From an uncultured Lachnospiraceae bacterium (GTDB lineage Bacteria; Bacillota; Clostridia; Lachnospirales; Lachnospiraceae): a stretch of 64,000 bases of DNA. The stretch is from contig CAJULG010000002.1 in NCBI GenBank assembly GCA_910587045.1, positions 229,661 through 293,660 of the forward strand, written 5' to 3'. Position 1 is the first letter of the stretch. Each line of letters opens with the position of its first letter. Below are positions 1 to 7,671 of the stretch, one piece after another. A model generated the notes under the pieces. That model was not told where the DNA came from, did not search any database, and was given only the letters and a program-made list of their open reading frames with translations. Made by a program: the position numbers and the translations under genes.

Positions 1-55
1 CGAACGCCCTATAGAAATAATGCTACAAACTCTCTTCGTGAGCAAGCTCCCGCCG
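1..55. repeat. 55-bp direct repeat, copy 1
   Basis: The first 55 bases recur without a mismatch at 145-199. The unit holds the left arm of the long hairpin described at 157-220 and the small palindrome GAGCAAGCTC. In this copy the right arm of the hairpin is missing, and the sequence continues into GTCCAGCCATGCA (62-74). The window starts inside the element, so its left border is unknown. Confidence 0.9.
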
Positions 56-144
56 GGTTTTGTCCAGCCATGCATTCATCATCTGTCGGCTTTCAGGAAG
101 CAGACGAAAGTGCAGGCAGGAAGCGACAGCTGATTCATGTCGGG

Positions 145-199
145 CGAACGCCCTATAGAAATAATGCTACAAACTCTCTTCGTGAGCAAGCTCCCGCCG
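145..199. repeat. 55-bp direct repeat, copy 2
   Basis: This is an exact second copy of bases 1-55. It is preceded by GGG, so the short hairpin GGGCG-AA-CGCCC (142-153) is complete here. Unlike copy 1, it continues directly into the right arm of the 22-bp stem (199-220). Confidence 0.9.
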
Positions 200-220
200 A
201 GAGTTTGTAGCATTATTTCT
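157..220. repeat. 22-bp perfect inverted repeat (long hairpin)
   Basis: The arms at 157-178 and 199-220 are perfect reverse complements over 22 bp. The 20-base loop contains GAGCAAGCTC. No run of T follows either arm, so this is not a standard intrinsic terminator. It is better read as a REP/MITE-like palindromic element. Confidence 0.85.
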
Positions 221-274
221 GCATGGCTGGACGGTGCCACAAAATGACAAAAAATCGACGAAAACATTCTATAG

Positions 275-283
275 TTCAACAAA
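275..283 (-). promoter_or_regulatory. possible 0A box upstream of the Spo0A pair
   Basis: TTCAACAAA read on the minus strand is TTTGTTGAA, which matches 8 of 9 positions of the Spo0A binding consensus TTTGTCRAA. It lies about 90 bp upstream of the predicted -35 element. Weaker 7/9 matches occur at about 243-262. In an AT-rich leader such matches arise by chance, so autoregulation is only a suggestion. Confidence 0.2.
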
Positions 284-374
284 AGTCAACGGGAAAAGAA
301 TCGAAATTATTATGAATAATGCGAATGGACAATAGTTTGCCGATATCCTGTCAATAATTGCGAAGGATACCCCC

Positions 375-403
375 TTTTCACTGATTTTTAATTCTACTAT
401 AAT
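375..403 (+). promoter_or_regulatory. sigma-A-type promoter for the Spo0A pair
   Basis: TTTTCA (375-380) and a perfect TATAAT (398-403) are separated by 17 bp. The site lies 47 bp before the start codon at 450. The ribosome binding site AGGAGG is at 438-443, six bases before the ATG. Confidence 0.5.
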
Positions 404-449
404 TGCAAAGGAACAACAAATAGAGATTAAAAAATACAGGAGGCGAGCC

Positions 450-1247
450 ATGAACGACATAAAAATTGCAATCGTGAATCATGATAAACATGCATTACAG
501 AAGATTCACCATTACTTATCAGAGGAAGACAGAGTTCGTGTGGTTGGAACAGCACAGGATGGACAGGAAGCCATTACAATGATTCGGGAGCGGAAACCGG
601 AAGTGGTCATATTGGATCTTATCATGCCCCATGTGGATGGAGTAGGGATTATGGAGCAGGTAGAGAGTCAGACAGGCAAGGAGGGAAGGCCGAAGTATAT
701 CATCGGTATGATGAAGGGACAGGAATTCATGTTTCAGATGGCAGCGGAAAATCAGACTGTAGTGGGAGTCAGTCAGAGCTATTCCCAGCCGGATGTGAAA
801 AATGCACTTCAAATGCTAAACGGTTCACGGAAGGCGGCCCGCTGGGGCGGTATACAGAGTGCAGCCATTACAGTTGCTCCTCCGGAGGACAAGTTAGAAC
901 TGGTAGTGACTGATATTATTCATGAAATCGGCGTACCTGCACATATAAAGGGGTATCAGTATTTAAGAAGTGCAATCCTGATGTCGGTAGCGGATATGGA
1001 TATCCTGAATTCCGTTACGAAACAGCTATATCCTGAAATCGCAAAGTTGTATGGTACTACTCCAAGCCGGGTGGAGCGTGCCATCAGACATGCGATTGAG
1101 GTAGCGTGGGGCAGAGGGCATATGGATACGATTGATGAATTGTTTGGATATACGATCCATGCCGGAAAGGGAAAGCCGACGAATTCAGAATTTATTGCTC
1201 TGATCGCAGATAAGATCCGTCTGGATCAGAAGATCAAGAGTGCATAA
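450..1247 (+). CDS. Spo0A-family response regulator with degenerate receiver
   Basis: This 265-residue protein has an N-terminal receiver-like domain (about 5-120) and a C-terminal Spo0A DNA-binding domain (about 145-262) carrying the conserved stretches RVERAIRHAIEVAW and AGKGKPTNSEFIALIADK. That effector domain is diagnostic of Spo0A, the master regulator of sporulation entry. The phospho-acceptor position is present (D56 in VILDLIMPHVDG). The acidic pair that binds Mg2+ is replaced by N10-H11, the conserved Thr region reads IIGMMKG, and the conserved Lys aligns with Q109. The receiver is therefore probably not phosphorylated in the usual way. The gene has a strong ribosome binding site and is followed 26 bp later by a second paralog, so the two are probably co-transcribed. 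Canonical spo0A usually sits beside spoIVB, which is not in this window. The family assignment is firm, but the biological role is uncertain. Confidence 0.9.
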   Translation: MNDIKIAIVNHDKHALQKIHHYLSEEDRVRVVGTAQDGQEAITMIRERKPEVVILDLIMPHVDGVGIMEQVESQTGKEGRPKYIIGMMKGQEFMFQMAAENQTVVGVSQSYSQPDVKNALQMLNGSRKAARWGGIQSAAITVAPPEDKLELVVTDIIHEIGVPAHIKGYQYLRSAILMSVADMDILNSVTKQLYPEIAKLYGTTPSRVERAIRHAIEVAWGRGHMDTIDELFGYTIHAGKGKPTNSEFIALIADKIRLDQKIKSA

Positions 1248-1273
1248 GGGAGTAAATCAAGGGAAACAGAAAG

Positions 1274-2092
1274 ATGGGGAATATTATGGAAAAGTTAACA
1301 AAAATGAGGGTAATGGCAGCTGACCAGGATTTAATACAGGAATTGAGCAGATATGATTTCATCTCACGGGACGGGAGTATGGAGATCATTGGAAAATATA
1401 TGGATGGAGAAGAACTTTATAATGCGATAGTTAGCAATCAGCCGGATCTGGTAGTAATGGATGCTTTATTGAAATCTACAGACGGGATAGAGCTGATGCG
1501 CCGAATGAAGGAGGAACATCCGGAAATTCATACCCGCTTTATTCTTCTGACTACGATCGGAACGGAGAGTGTAATTGAGACAGCATTTATGATGGGCGCC
1601 TCCTATTATATGCTGAAGCCGTTTGACAATCAGATCCTGAAGCGGAGAATGAAGCAGGTATTGATGAATGAGGAACGGGAGGTAGAGGAACGGATCCTGG
1701 AATTGGGAGAGGATCTTGCTCCTTATGTAAAGGAACGGAATTTAGAGGGTGAGGTAACGGAAATCATTCGGGAGATTGGGATTCCGGCACACATTAAGGG
1801 CTATCAGTATATCCGGGAGGGTATCATGATGTCAGTGGATGATCCGAATATGCTGAATTATATTACGAAGCTGTTGTATCCGACGATCGCGAAAAAATAC
1901 AAGACAACCTCCTCCAGTGTGGAACGTGCCATACGTCATGCGATCGAGGTGGCATGGAGCAGAGGAAAGATGGATGTGATTCAGGAGCTGTTCGGATATA
2001 CGATCCATGCCGGGAAAGGGAAACCGACCAATTCCGAATTTATTGCATTGATCGCAGACAAACTAAGGCTGGAATATGACCTGCAAAAGTAA
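1274..2092 (+). CDS. Spo0A-family response regulator (second tandem paralog)
   Basis: This 272-residue protein has a receiver domain (about 11-125) followed by a Spo0A effector domain (about 150-268) with the same RAIRHAIEVAW and AGKGKPTNSEFIALIADK motifs as its upstream neighbour. Here the receiver keeps most working residues: A16-D17 in the acidic pocket (the second acid is Gln), the acceptor D63, T93/T94, and K115 in MLKPFD. The segment after the acceptor reads ALLKSTDG, where Spo0A normally has IIMPHLDG. This is an unusual change at the loop that reports phosphorylation. An alternative start is the ATG at 1286, which has GGGGA seven bases upstream. A tandem pair with one phosphorylatable and one degenerate receiver suggests division of labour or heterodimers. 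Confidence 0.88.
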   Translation: MGNIMEKLTKMRVMAADQDLIQELSRYDFISRDGSMEIIGKYMDGEELYNAIVSNQPDLVVMDALLKSTDGIELMRRMKEEHPEIHTRFILLTTIGTESVIETAFMMGASYYMLKPFDNQILKRRMKQVLMNEEREVEERILELGEDLAPYVKERNLEGEVTEIIREIGIPAHIKGYQYIREGIMMSVDDPNMLNYITKLLYPTIAKKYKTTSSSVERAIRHAIEVAWSRGKMDVIQELFGYTIHAGKGKPTNSEFIALIADKLRLEYDLQK

Positions 2093-2120
2093 ATTAATTG
2101 TTCCATTTAGTGCCGGATTG

Positions 2121-2129
2121 TGCTATACT
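2121..2129 (+). promoter_or_regulatory. weak extended -10 promoter before glgA
   Basis: TGC-TATACT (2121-2129) is an extended -10 element 60 bp before the glgA start. No convincing -35 lies at 16-18 bp; TTGTTC at 2098 is 20 bp away. Confidence 0.3.
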
Positions 2130-2188
2130 TTGTTCATGTTTCAAGATAAGATTGCTGGAACAAAGGAATACTGGGAGGGTTATCAAGC

Positions 2189-3625
2189 ATGAAGAAAGTG
2201 GCTTATATTGCGTCAGAGTGTGTACCATTTATAAAAACAGGCGGGCTTGCCGATGTGGTAGGAACATTGCCAAAGATGTTCAATAAGAATGAGTATGATG
2301 TTCGAATCATTATTCCGAATTATTTATGTATTCCGCACAAATATCGGGAGAAAATGAAATATTTAACGCATTTTCAATTGGATATCGGCTGGAGACAGCA
2401 GTATGTGGGTGTCATGTATATGGAATACGAAGGTGTTCCGGTATATTTTATTGATAACGAGTACTATTTTAATGGCTTTACTCCGTATGGGGATGTAAAA
2501 TGGGATATTGAAAAGTTCTCCTTCTTTTCGAAGGCGGCGTTATCGATTCTGCCGGTGATCAACTTCCGGCCGGATATCATCCATTGCCATGACTGGCAGT
2601 CAGGTCTGGTACCGGTATATTTAAAGACGCTGTTTTCAAGCAATCCGTTTTTCCAGGGGATTAAGTCCATTGTGACCATCCATAATCTGAAATTCCAGGG
2701 AAATTGGGATATTAAGACAATACAGGCATATTCCGGACTGCCATCCTATGTGTTTACGCCGGATAAACTGGAATTCAAGAAGGATGCCAGTATGCTGAAG
2801 GGCGGACTGGTATATGCAGATAAGATTACGACCGTAAGTAATACCTATGCCGGGGAAATTCAGACTCAGGAATATGGAGAAGGATTAGAAGGACTTTTAT
2901 CTGCCAGACATCATGATCTGTGGGGTATCGTCAACGGAATTGATTATGATATCTATAATCCGGAGCGGGATCCGATGATCTATAAGAATTATTCCGTAAA
3001 GAGCTACAAGCGGGCAAAAGCAGAGAATAAGAAAAGGATGCAGGAAGAATTCGGTCTTCCGGTAGATGAAAAGCAGTTTGTGATCGGGATTATTTCCAGA
3101 CTGACCGATCAGAAAGGACTGGATCTGGTTGATCGTGTTATGAATGAGATCTGTCAGGATGGCGTACAGTTTATTGTGCTGGGAACCGGAGAGCAGCGGT
3201 ATGAGGATATGTTCCGGTATTACCAGGGAATCCATCCGGCAAAGGTATCAGCAAATATTTATTACTCCGATGAACGTTCTCACAAAATGTATGCCGGCTG
3301 TGATGTCATGCTGGTTCCATCCCGGTTTGAGCCGTGTGGTCTGACCCAGTTGATGGCACTTCGTTACGGTACCGTTCCGGTTGTACGGGAGACCGGAGGT
3401 CTGAAGGATACCGTAGAGGCATACAATGAATTCGAAAAGACCGGAAATGGCTTTAGCTTCCGTAATTATAATGCATATGAAATGCTGAATACCATTAATT
3501 ATGCAAAGGAAGTCTATTATAACGACAAGCAGAGCTGGTATGGCATTATGGAACGTGCTATGCGTGCAGATTACTCATGGCAGAAATCCGCAGAAAAATA
3601 CCAGGAATTATATAACTACATTTAA
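2189..3625 (+). CDS. glgA: glycogen synthase (ADP-glucose type)
   Basis: This 478-residue GT5-family glucosyltransferase transfers glucose from ADP-glucose to the non-reducing end of alpha-1,4-glucan in the cytoplasm. The N-terminal Rossmann half begins with the ADP-glucose-binding KTGGLADV motif (residues 16-23). The C-terminal half carries the SRLTDQKGLDL and PSRFEPCGLTQL signatures of bacterial glycogen/starch synthases. The length is normal for the family. GGGAGG lies about 10 bases before the ATG. A branching-enzyme gene (glgB) starts at 63194, so glycogen genes are present but not clustered. A hairpin follows directly. The assignment is firm. Confidence 0.97.
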   Translation: MKKVAYIASECVPFIKTGGLADVVGTLPKMFNKNEYDVRIIIPNYLCIPHKYREKMKYLTHFQLDIGWRQQYVGVMYMEYEGVPVYFIDNEYYFNGFTPYGDVKWDIEKFSFFSKAALSILPVINFRPDIIHCHDWQSGLVPVYLKTLFSSNPFFQGIKSIVTIHNLKFQGNWDIKTIQAYSGLPSYVFTPDKLEFKKDASMLKGGLVYADKITTVSNTYAGEIQTQEYGEGLEGLLSARHHDLWGIVNGIDYDIYNPERDPMIYKNYSVKSYKRAKAENKKRMQEEFGLPVDEKQFVIGIISRLTDQKGLDLVDRVMNEICQDGVQFIVLGTGEQRYEDMFRYYQGIHPAKVSANIYYSDERSHKMYAGCDVMLVPSRFEPCGLTQLMALRYGTVPVVRETGGLKDTVEAYNEFEKTGNGFSFRNYNAYEMLNTINYAKEVYYNDKQSWYGIMERAMRADYSWQKSAEKYQELYNYI

Positions 3626-3647
3626 AAGCTACAAGCCATGCAAGGAT

Positions 3648-3704
3648 AAAACATCACATAGCCGGCGAGAACATTTATGCTCTTAGCTGGCTATGTGATG
3701 TTTT
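3648..3704 (+). terminator. terminator-like hairpin after glgA
   Basis: The arms at 3648-3663 and 3689-3704 pair perfectly over 16 bp. The stem begins with AAAA and ends with TTTT, so it could terminate transcription from either side. The next gene on either side is on the plus strand. Confidence 0.7.
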
Positions 3705-3713
3705 AGACTTATA

Positions 3714-3899
3714 GGGCGCCAGCCCGTAAATCGAGCCGAAGCGAAGCGCAGGCGAGATTGGCATGGCGTAGAGAGAAGGGCGCCAGCCTAAAGGAGCCGA
3801 AGCGAAGCGCAGGCGAGATTGGCATGGCGTAGAGAGAAGGGCGCCAGCCCAAAGGAGCCGAAGCGAAGCGCAGGCGAGATTGGCATGGCGTAGAGTGAA
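3714..3899. repeat. three tandem 61-64 bp intergenic repeats
   Basis: Three head-to-tail units lie at 3714-3777, 3778-3838 and 3839-3899. Each begins GGGCGCCAGCC and contains GAAGCGAAGCGCAGGCGAG and TTGGCATGGCGTAGAG. Copies 2 and 3 are nearly identical; copy 1 has a three-base insertion and small changes near its start. They fill the gap between glgA and rqcH. The purine-rich junction after copy 3 (AAGGGA) is the only ribosome binding site available to rqcH. The minus-strand open frames across this block are translations of the repeat, not genes. Confidence 0.92.
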
Positions 3900-3910
3900 G
3901 GGACAAAACA

Positions 3911-5692
3911 ATGGCATTTGATGGAATTGTAATTGCAAATATTATTCATGAATTAAATACAACGATCCTGAATGGACGAATCTACAAGATTTATCAGCCG
4001 GAGCCGGATGAACTGAATCTGATCATAAAGGTACCGGGCGGGAATTACCGGCTGCTGCTGTCAGCCAGTGCAACGCTGCCTTTACTCTATCTGTCTTCCG
4101 AGAATAAGAATAATCCGATGACTGCTCCGGCGTTCTGTATGCTGCTGCGTAAGCATATTGGAAACGGAAGGATCATTCGTATAGAACAGCCGGGATTTGA
4201 ACGGATTGTCGTATTCCATATAGAGCATCTGAATGAGATGGGGGATCTATGCAGGAAGAAGCTGATCATTGAGATCATGGGGAAGCATAGCAACATCATA
4301 TTCTGTGATGAACAGGATTCGATCATTGACAGTATCAAGCGGATCGGTGCCCAGACCAGTTCGGTGCGGGAGGTGCTTCCGGGCAGGCACTATGAGCTGC
4401 CGCCATCCCAGGATAAGATCAGTCCTCTGGATGTAACAAAGGATTACTTTGAACAGAATATGCTGACGAAACCGCTGAATTTATGTAAAATGATATATAC
4501 CTCACTGACGGGCTTTAGTCCTGTAGCTGCAAATGAAATCTGTGACCGGGCAGGGCTGGACGGTGATATAAGTACCGGTATGCTGAGGCAGGATGCGGAT
4601 ACGGAGGCATGGCATATTGCTAATGGAGCAGAACAGTTATGGGAGAAATTATCAGAAGTAGTCGAGCAGATCCGGCAGGAGGAGTTCCAGCCGGGGATTT
4701 ACTATGACGAAGAGGATACTCCGATAGAATTTTCTTCAATCTGCCTTACCATGTATTCCGATATGGAATGGAGGCAGAATCCGTCCATTTCAGCGGTATT
4801 GCAGGAGTATTATGCGGCAAAGAACAATGTGACCCGGATTCGCCAGAAATCCTCGGATCTGCGCCGGGTGGTCAGTACGGCAATCGAGCGGACTGCCAAA
4901 AAGTATGATCTGCAGTGCAGCCAGCTAAAGGATACGGAGAAACGGGATAAGTACAAGGTTTATGGTGAATTGATCCATACATATGGTTATGGAATTGAAC
5001 CGGAGGCAAAGTCATTCCAGGCGTTGAATTACTATACAAATGAGGAGATTACCATACCCTTAGATCCGACTTTGACACCGATGGAAAATTCCAGGAAGTA
5101 TTTTGCCAGGTATAATAAATTAAAACGAACCTTTGAAGCATTGACAGAACAGGTAGCACAGACCAGACAGGAATTGGAGCATCTACAATCCATTCAGACT
5201 GCTTTGGATATCACTCTGGAAGAAACTGATCTGGCGGATATCAAGCGGGAACTGATGGAGTATGGTTATATCCGATTCAAAGGCCAGAGTAAGAAGAAGG
5301 GAAAGCTGCCGAAAAGCAGTCCGCTTCATTATATCTCTTCCGACGGGTTTCATATGTATGTAGGTAAGAATAACTATCAGAATGAGGAATTGACCTTCAA
5401 GACGGCAAATGGAGGAGATCTGTGGTTTCATGCCAAGCAGATACCCGGTTCCCATGTGATCGTAAAGACGGAAGGAAATCAGGAGATACCGGATCGTACC
5501 TATGAAGAGGCGGCACGCCTGGCAGCGTATTATTCCGCTGCCCGCACCAGTACAAAGGTAGATATTGATTATACAAGACGTTCCAATCTGAAAAAGACAC
5601 CGGGCGGAGCACCGGGCTTTGTGGTCTATCATACCAATTACTCCATGACGATTGAACCGGATATCCGTGGAATTCAGGAAGCCGAAGGTTAA
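3911..5692 (+). CDS. rqcH: RqcH / NFACT-family ribosome quality control protein
   Basis: This 593-residue protein belongs to the NFACT (FbpA/NEMF/Rqc2) family, which binds peptidyl-tRNA-obstructed 50S subunits and recruits tRNA-Ala to add C-terminal alanine tails as degradation signals. The NFACT-N domain begins MAFDGIVIANIIHEL, a coiled-coil segment spans about 290-440, and the C-terminal NFACT-R domain (about 455-570) contains DLWFHAKQIPGSHVI. The tRNA-contact pair that is D97-R98 in Bacillus subtilis RqcH reads E97-R98 here, a conservative change. The family was formerly called fibronectin-binding, but there is no signal peptide. The ribosome binding site AAGGGA sits at the edge of the upstream repeat array. 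Confidence 0.93.
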   Translation: MAFDGIVIANIIHELNTTILNGRIYKIYQPEPDELNLIIKVPGGNYRLLLSASATLPLLYLSSENKNNPMTAPAFCMLLRKHIGNGRIIRIEQPGFERIVVFHIEHLNEMGDLCRKKLIIEIMGKHSNIIFCDEQDSIIDSIKRIGAQTSSVREVLPGRHYELPPSQDKISPLDVTKDYFEQNMLTKPLNLCKMIYTSLTGFSPVAANEICDRAGLDGDISTGMLRQDADTEAWHIANGAEQLWEKLSEVVEQIRQEEFQPGIYYDEEDTPIEFSSICLTMYSDMEWRQNPSISAVLQEYYAAKNNVTRIRQKSSDLRRVVSTAIERTAKKYDLQCSQLKDTEKRDKYKVYGELIHTYGYGIEPEAKSFQALNYYTNEEITIPLDPTLTPMENSRKYFARYNKLKRTFEALTEQVAQTRQELEHLQSIQTALDITLEETDLADIKRELMEYGYIRFKGQSKKKGKLPKSSPLHYISSDGFHMYVGKNNYQNEELTFKTANGGDLWFHAKQIPGSHVIVKTEGNQEIPDRTYEEAARLAAYYSAARTSTKVDIDYTRRSNLKKTPGGAPGFVVYHTNYSMTIEPDIRGIQEAEG

Positions 5693-5695
5693 CCA

Positions 5696-5725
5696 TTGAC
5701 TTTTGCAGGTAAGTTACCGTATAAT
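5696..5725 (+). promoter_or_regulatory. sigma-A promoter for yicC-gmk-rpoZ
   Basis: TTGACT (5696-5701) and a perfect TATAAT (5720-5725) are separated by 18 bp. The site begins just after the rqcH stop and 67 bp before the yicC start. It is one of the best-matching promoters in the window. Confidence 0.75.
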
Positions 5726-5791
5726 GGATAAGATTGTAAGAAAGAACCGGAATTTCACAGGAATTCAAAGAGAAAGAAATGCAGGTGTCCT

Positions 5792-6670
5792 ATGATTCGT
5801 AGTATGACAGGCTTTGGAAGAAGCGAAACGATAACGACAGATTATAAACTGATCGTTGAGATGAAGGCAGTCAATCACCGGTATGGTGAATACAGTATAA
5901 AGCTGCCTAGAAAACTGAATTTTTTTGAAACCGGGATCCGGGCGCTTTTAAAAGAATATATTGACCGGGGAAAGGTGGATGTATATATTACCTATGAGGA
6001 TTATCGGGAAACCAATGCCTGTGTGAAATACAACCCGGAGATTGCCAGAGAGTATATGAATCATATGCGGCAGTTGGAGCAGGATTTCCATATCCGGGAT
6101 GATATTTCCGTTACCAGGCTTGCCCAGTTTCCGGATGTGTTTACCCGGGAAGAGCAGAGCATTGACGAGGATCAGTTATGGAGCATACTGGAAGCCGGAA
6201 TCCGTCAGGCAGCAGAGCAGTTTGTGGAGGCCAGAAGGCGGGAAGGTGAGAACCTGAAGCAGAACCTGATGGAGAAGCTGGCCGGAATGCTTGAACTGCT
6301 GGACTATATTGAGCAGGAGGCTCCCGGTCTGATTCAGGATTACCGTGACAAATTAGAAGCCAAGGTAAAGGAATTATTAGAAAGCACTGCCATAGATGAG
6401 AACCGGATCGCAGCAGAGGTTGTGATCTATGCGGACAAGATCTGTGTGGACGAGGAAACCGTCCGGTTACGAAGTCATATCAACAGTACCAGAGAGATTC
6501 TGGAAAAGGGCGGAAGCGTAGGACGGAAGCTGGACTTTATTGCACAGGAAATGAACCGGGAAGCCAATACTATATTGTCGAAGGCGAATTCACTGGATAT
6601 TTCTAATAAGGCGATCGATCTGAAGACGGAGATCGAAAAGGTGCGGGAGCAGATTCAGAATATTGAATAA
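5792..6670 (+). CDS. yicC: YicC/YloC-family endoribonuclease
   Basis: This 292-residue protein starts with the family hallmark MIRSMTGFGR. It carries the conserved MKAVNHRY segment and ends with the DUF1732 C-terminal region (GRKLDFIAQEMNREANTI, then a helical tail). Family members are hexameric metal-dependent endoribonucleases in the cytoplasm, linked to turnover of small RNAs in E. coli. The gene leads a small operon with gmk and rpoZ (14-bp gaps). Many Firmicutes have remA between yicC and gmk; it is absent here. Confidence 0.94.
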   Translation: MIRSMTGFGRSETITTDYKLIVEMKAVNHRYGEYSIKLPRKLNFFETGIRALLKEYIDRGKVDVYITYEDYRETNACVKYNPEIAREYMNHMRQLEQDFHIRDDISVTRLAQFPDVFTREEQSIDEDQLWSILEAGIRQAAEQFVEARRREGENLKQNLMEKLAGMLELLDYIEQEAPGLIQDYRDKLEAKVKELLESTAIDENRIAAEVVIYADKICVDEETVRLRSHINSTREILEKGGSVGRKLDFIAQEMNREANTILSKANSLDISNKAIDLKTEIEKVREQIQNIE

Positions 6671-6684
6671 GGTCAGGTGATGGT

Positions 6685-7302
6685 ATGGATAAAAAGGGAT
6701 TATTGATCGTGATCTCCGGTTTTTCCGGTGTAGGCAAGGGAACTGTTGTCAAACGACTGGTTCAGGATTACGGATACAGTCTTTCCGTTTCGGCAACGAC
6801 CAGAGCTCCAAGAGAAGGCGAGATTGACGGAAGGGACTATTATTTCAAATCCAAAGCGGATTTCATGAATCTGATTGATTATAATGGTTTTATTGAATGG
6901 GCGATCTACGTTGAGAATTATTATGGTACGCCAAGGGCTTTCGTAGAGCGGGAACTGGCAGCCGGACACAACGTGATCCTGGAAATTGAAGTACAGGGAG
7001 CATTGAATATCAAAAATCAATATCCGGATGCAGTACTCATCTTCCTGACAGCTCCGAGTGCTTCAGAATTGAAGGAACGACTGGTCGGACGGGGAACGGA
7101 GGATCCTGCGGTAGTGGATAAGCGGATGAAGCGTGCCGCAGAGGAATCGGCAGATATGGATCAGTATGAATATATTGTTGTAAATGATGATCTGGATCAG
7201 TGTGTCAAAGATGTGAATTCTGTCATTGTGGCAAAGGGCTGCATGATTGAGAAAAATATGGAATTTATGAATCAGATGAAAGCAGAGCTGCAAGCTCTGT
7301 AG
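6685..7302 (+). CDS. gmk: guanylate kinase
   Basis: This 205-residue enzyme phosphorylates GMP or dGMP with ATP in purine nucleotide synthesis. The P-loop SGFSGVGKGT lies at about 11-20. The GMP-binding SATTRAPREGEIDGRDYYF stretch follows at about 37-55, and the lid region is near 130. The length matches the family. The gene sits between yicC and rpoZ, the usual Firmicute arrangement. Confidence 0.97.
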   Translation: MDKKGLLIVISGFSGVGKGTVVKRLVQDYGYSLSVSATTRAPREGEIDGRDYYFKSKADFMNLIDYNGFIEWAIYVENYYGTPRAFVERELAAGHNVILEIEVQGALNIKNQYPDAVLIFLTAPSASELKERLVGRGTEDPAVVDKRMKRAAEESADMDQYEYIVVNDDLDQCVKDVNSVIVAKGCMIEKNMEFMNQMKAELQAL

Positions 7303-7316
7303 AAAGGAGTAATAGT

Positions 7317-7553
7317 ATGATACATCCATCGTATACGGATTTAATGCAGGTGGTAAACAGTGAGGTAGAACCGGGTGAACAGCCGGTCGTTCAGAGCCGT
7401 TATTCGATCGTACTTGCAACTGCAAAACGGGCAAGACAGATCATTGCAGGTTCCGAAGCACTGGTAGAGGCATCCAATCAGAAGCCTCTGTCACTTGCTG
7501 TAGAGGAATTATACAGCGGTAAGGTTAAGATTGTTGGTGATGAAGAAGAATAA
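7317..7553 (+). CDS. rpoZ: RNA polymerase omega subunit
   Basis: This 78-residue protein has the omega-subunit core: YSIVLATAKRARQII (about 28-42), followed by KPLSLAVEELYSGKVKI. Omega helps beta-prime fold and assembles the RNA polymerase core. The ATG follows AAAGGAG. The gene is the last of the yicC-gmk-rpoZ unit and is closed by a hairpin. Confidence 0.95.
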   Translation: MIHPSYTDLMQVVNSEVEPGEQPVVQSRYSIVLATAKRARQIIAGSEALVEASNQKPLSLAVEELYSGKVKIVGDEEE

Positions 7554-7561
7554 GGAATGAC

Positions 7562-7586
7562 AAGGAGCTTTTCGAAAAAGCTCCTT
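7562..7586 (+). terminator. intrinsic-terminator-like hairpin after rpoZ
   Basis: AAGGAGCTTTT (7562-7572) pairs perfectly with AAAAGCTCCTT (7576-7586) around a 3-base loop. The following tract (TCCTTTGC) is only partly T-rich, so termination may be incomplete. The remaining 85 bases before murE show no convincing promoter. Confidence 0.65.
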
Positions 7587-7671
7587 TCCTTTGCTGTGAT
7601 ATGCGGTGTATTGTTTCAGGGTTCGTATACATACAATAAAGAAACAGCATTCGTAAAGAGGAGAGAGAATA

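Larger units (their letters stand above)
62..232. repeat. 13-bp inverted repeats bounding a 145-bp segment
   Basis: GTCCAGCCATGCA at 62-74 is the exact reverse complement of TGCATGGCTGGAC at 220-232. Together with the direct repeats (1-55, 145-199) and the hairpin (157-220), this nesting looks like a palindromic intergenic element that has been duplicated and rearranged. It could also be a small invertible segment. I see no recombinase gene nearby, so invertibility is only a possibility. The rest of 233-374 shows no gene. Confidence 0.7.

Noticed and set aside
3714..3899. CRISPR-like array
   Set aside because: The 61-64 bp units are directly abutting with no unique spacers, and there are no cas genes.
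3675..3938. Minus-strand open frames of 87 and 65 codons across the repeats before rqcH
   Set aside because: They are translations of the three tandem intergenic repeats and show the same peptide three times. There is no ribosome binding site.
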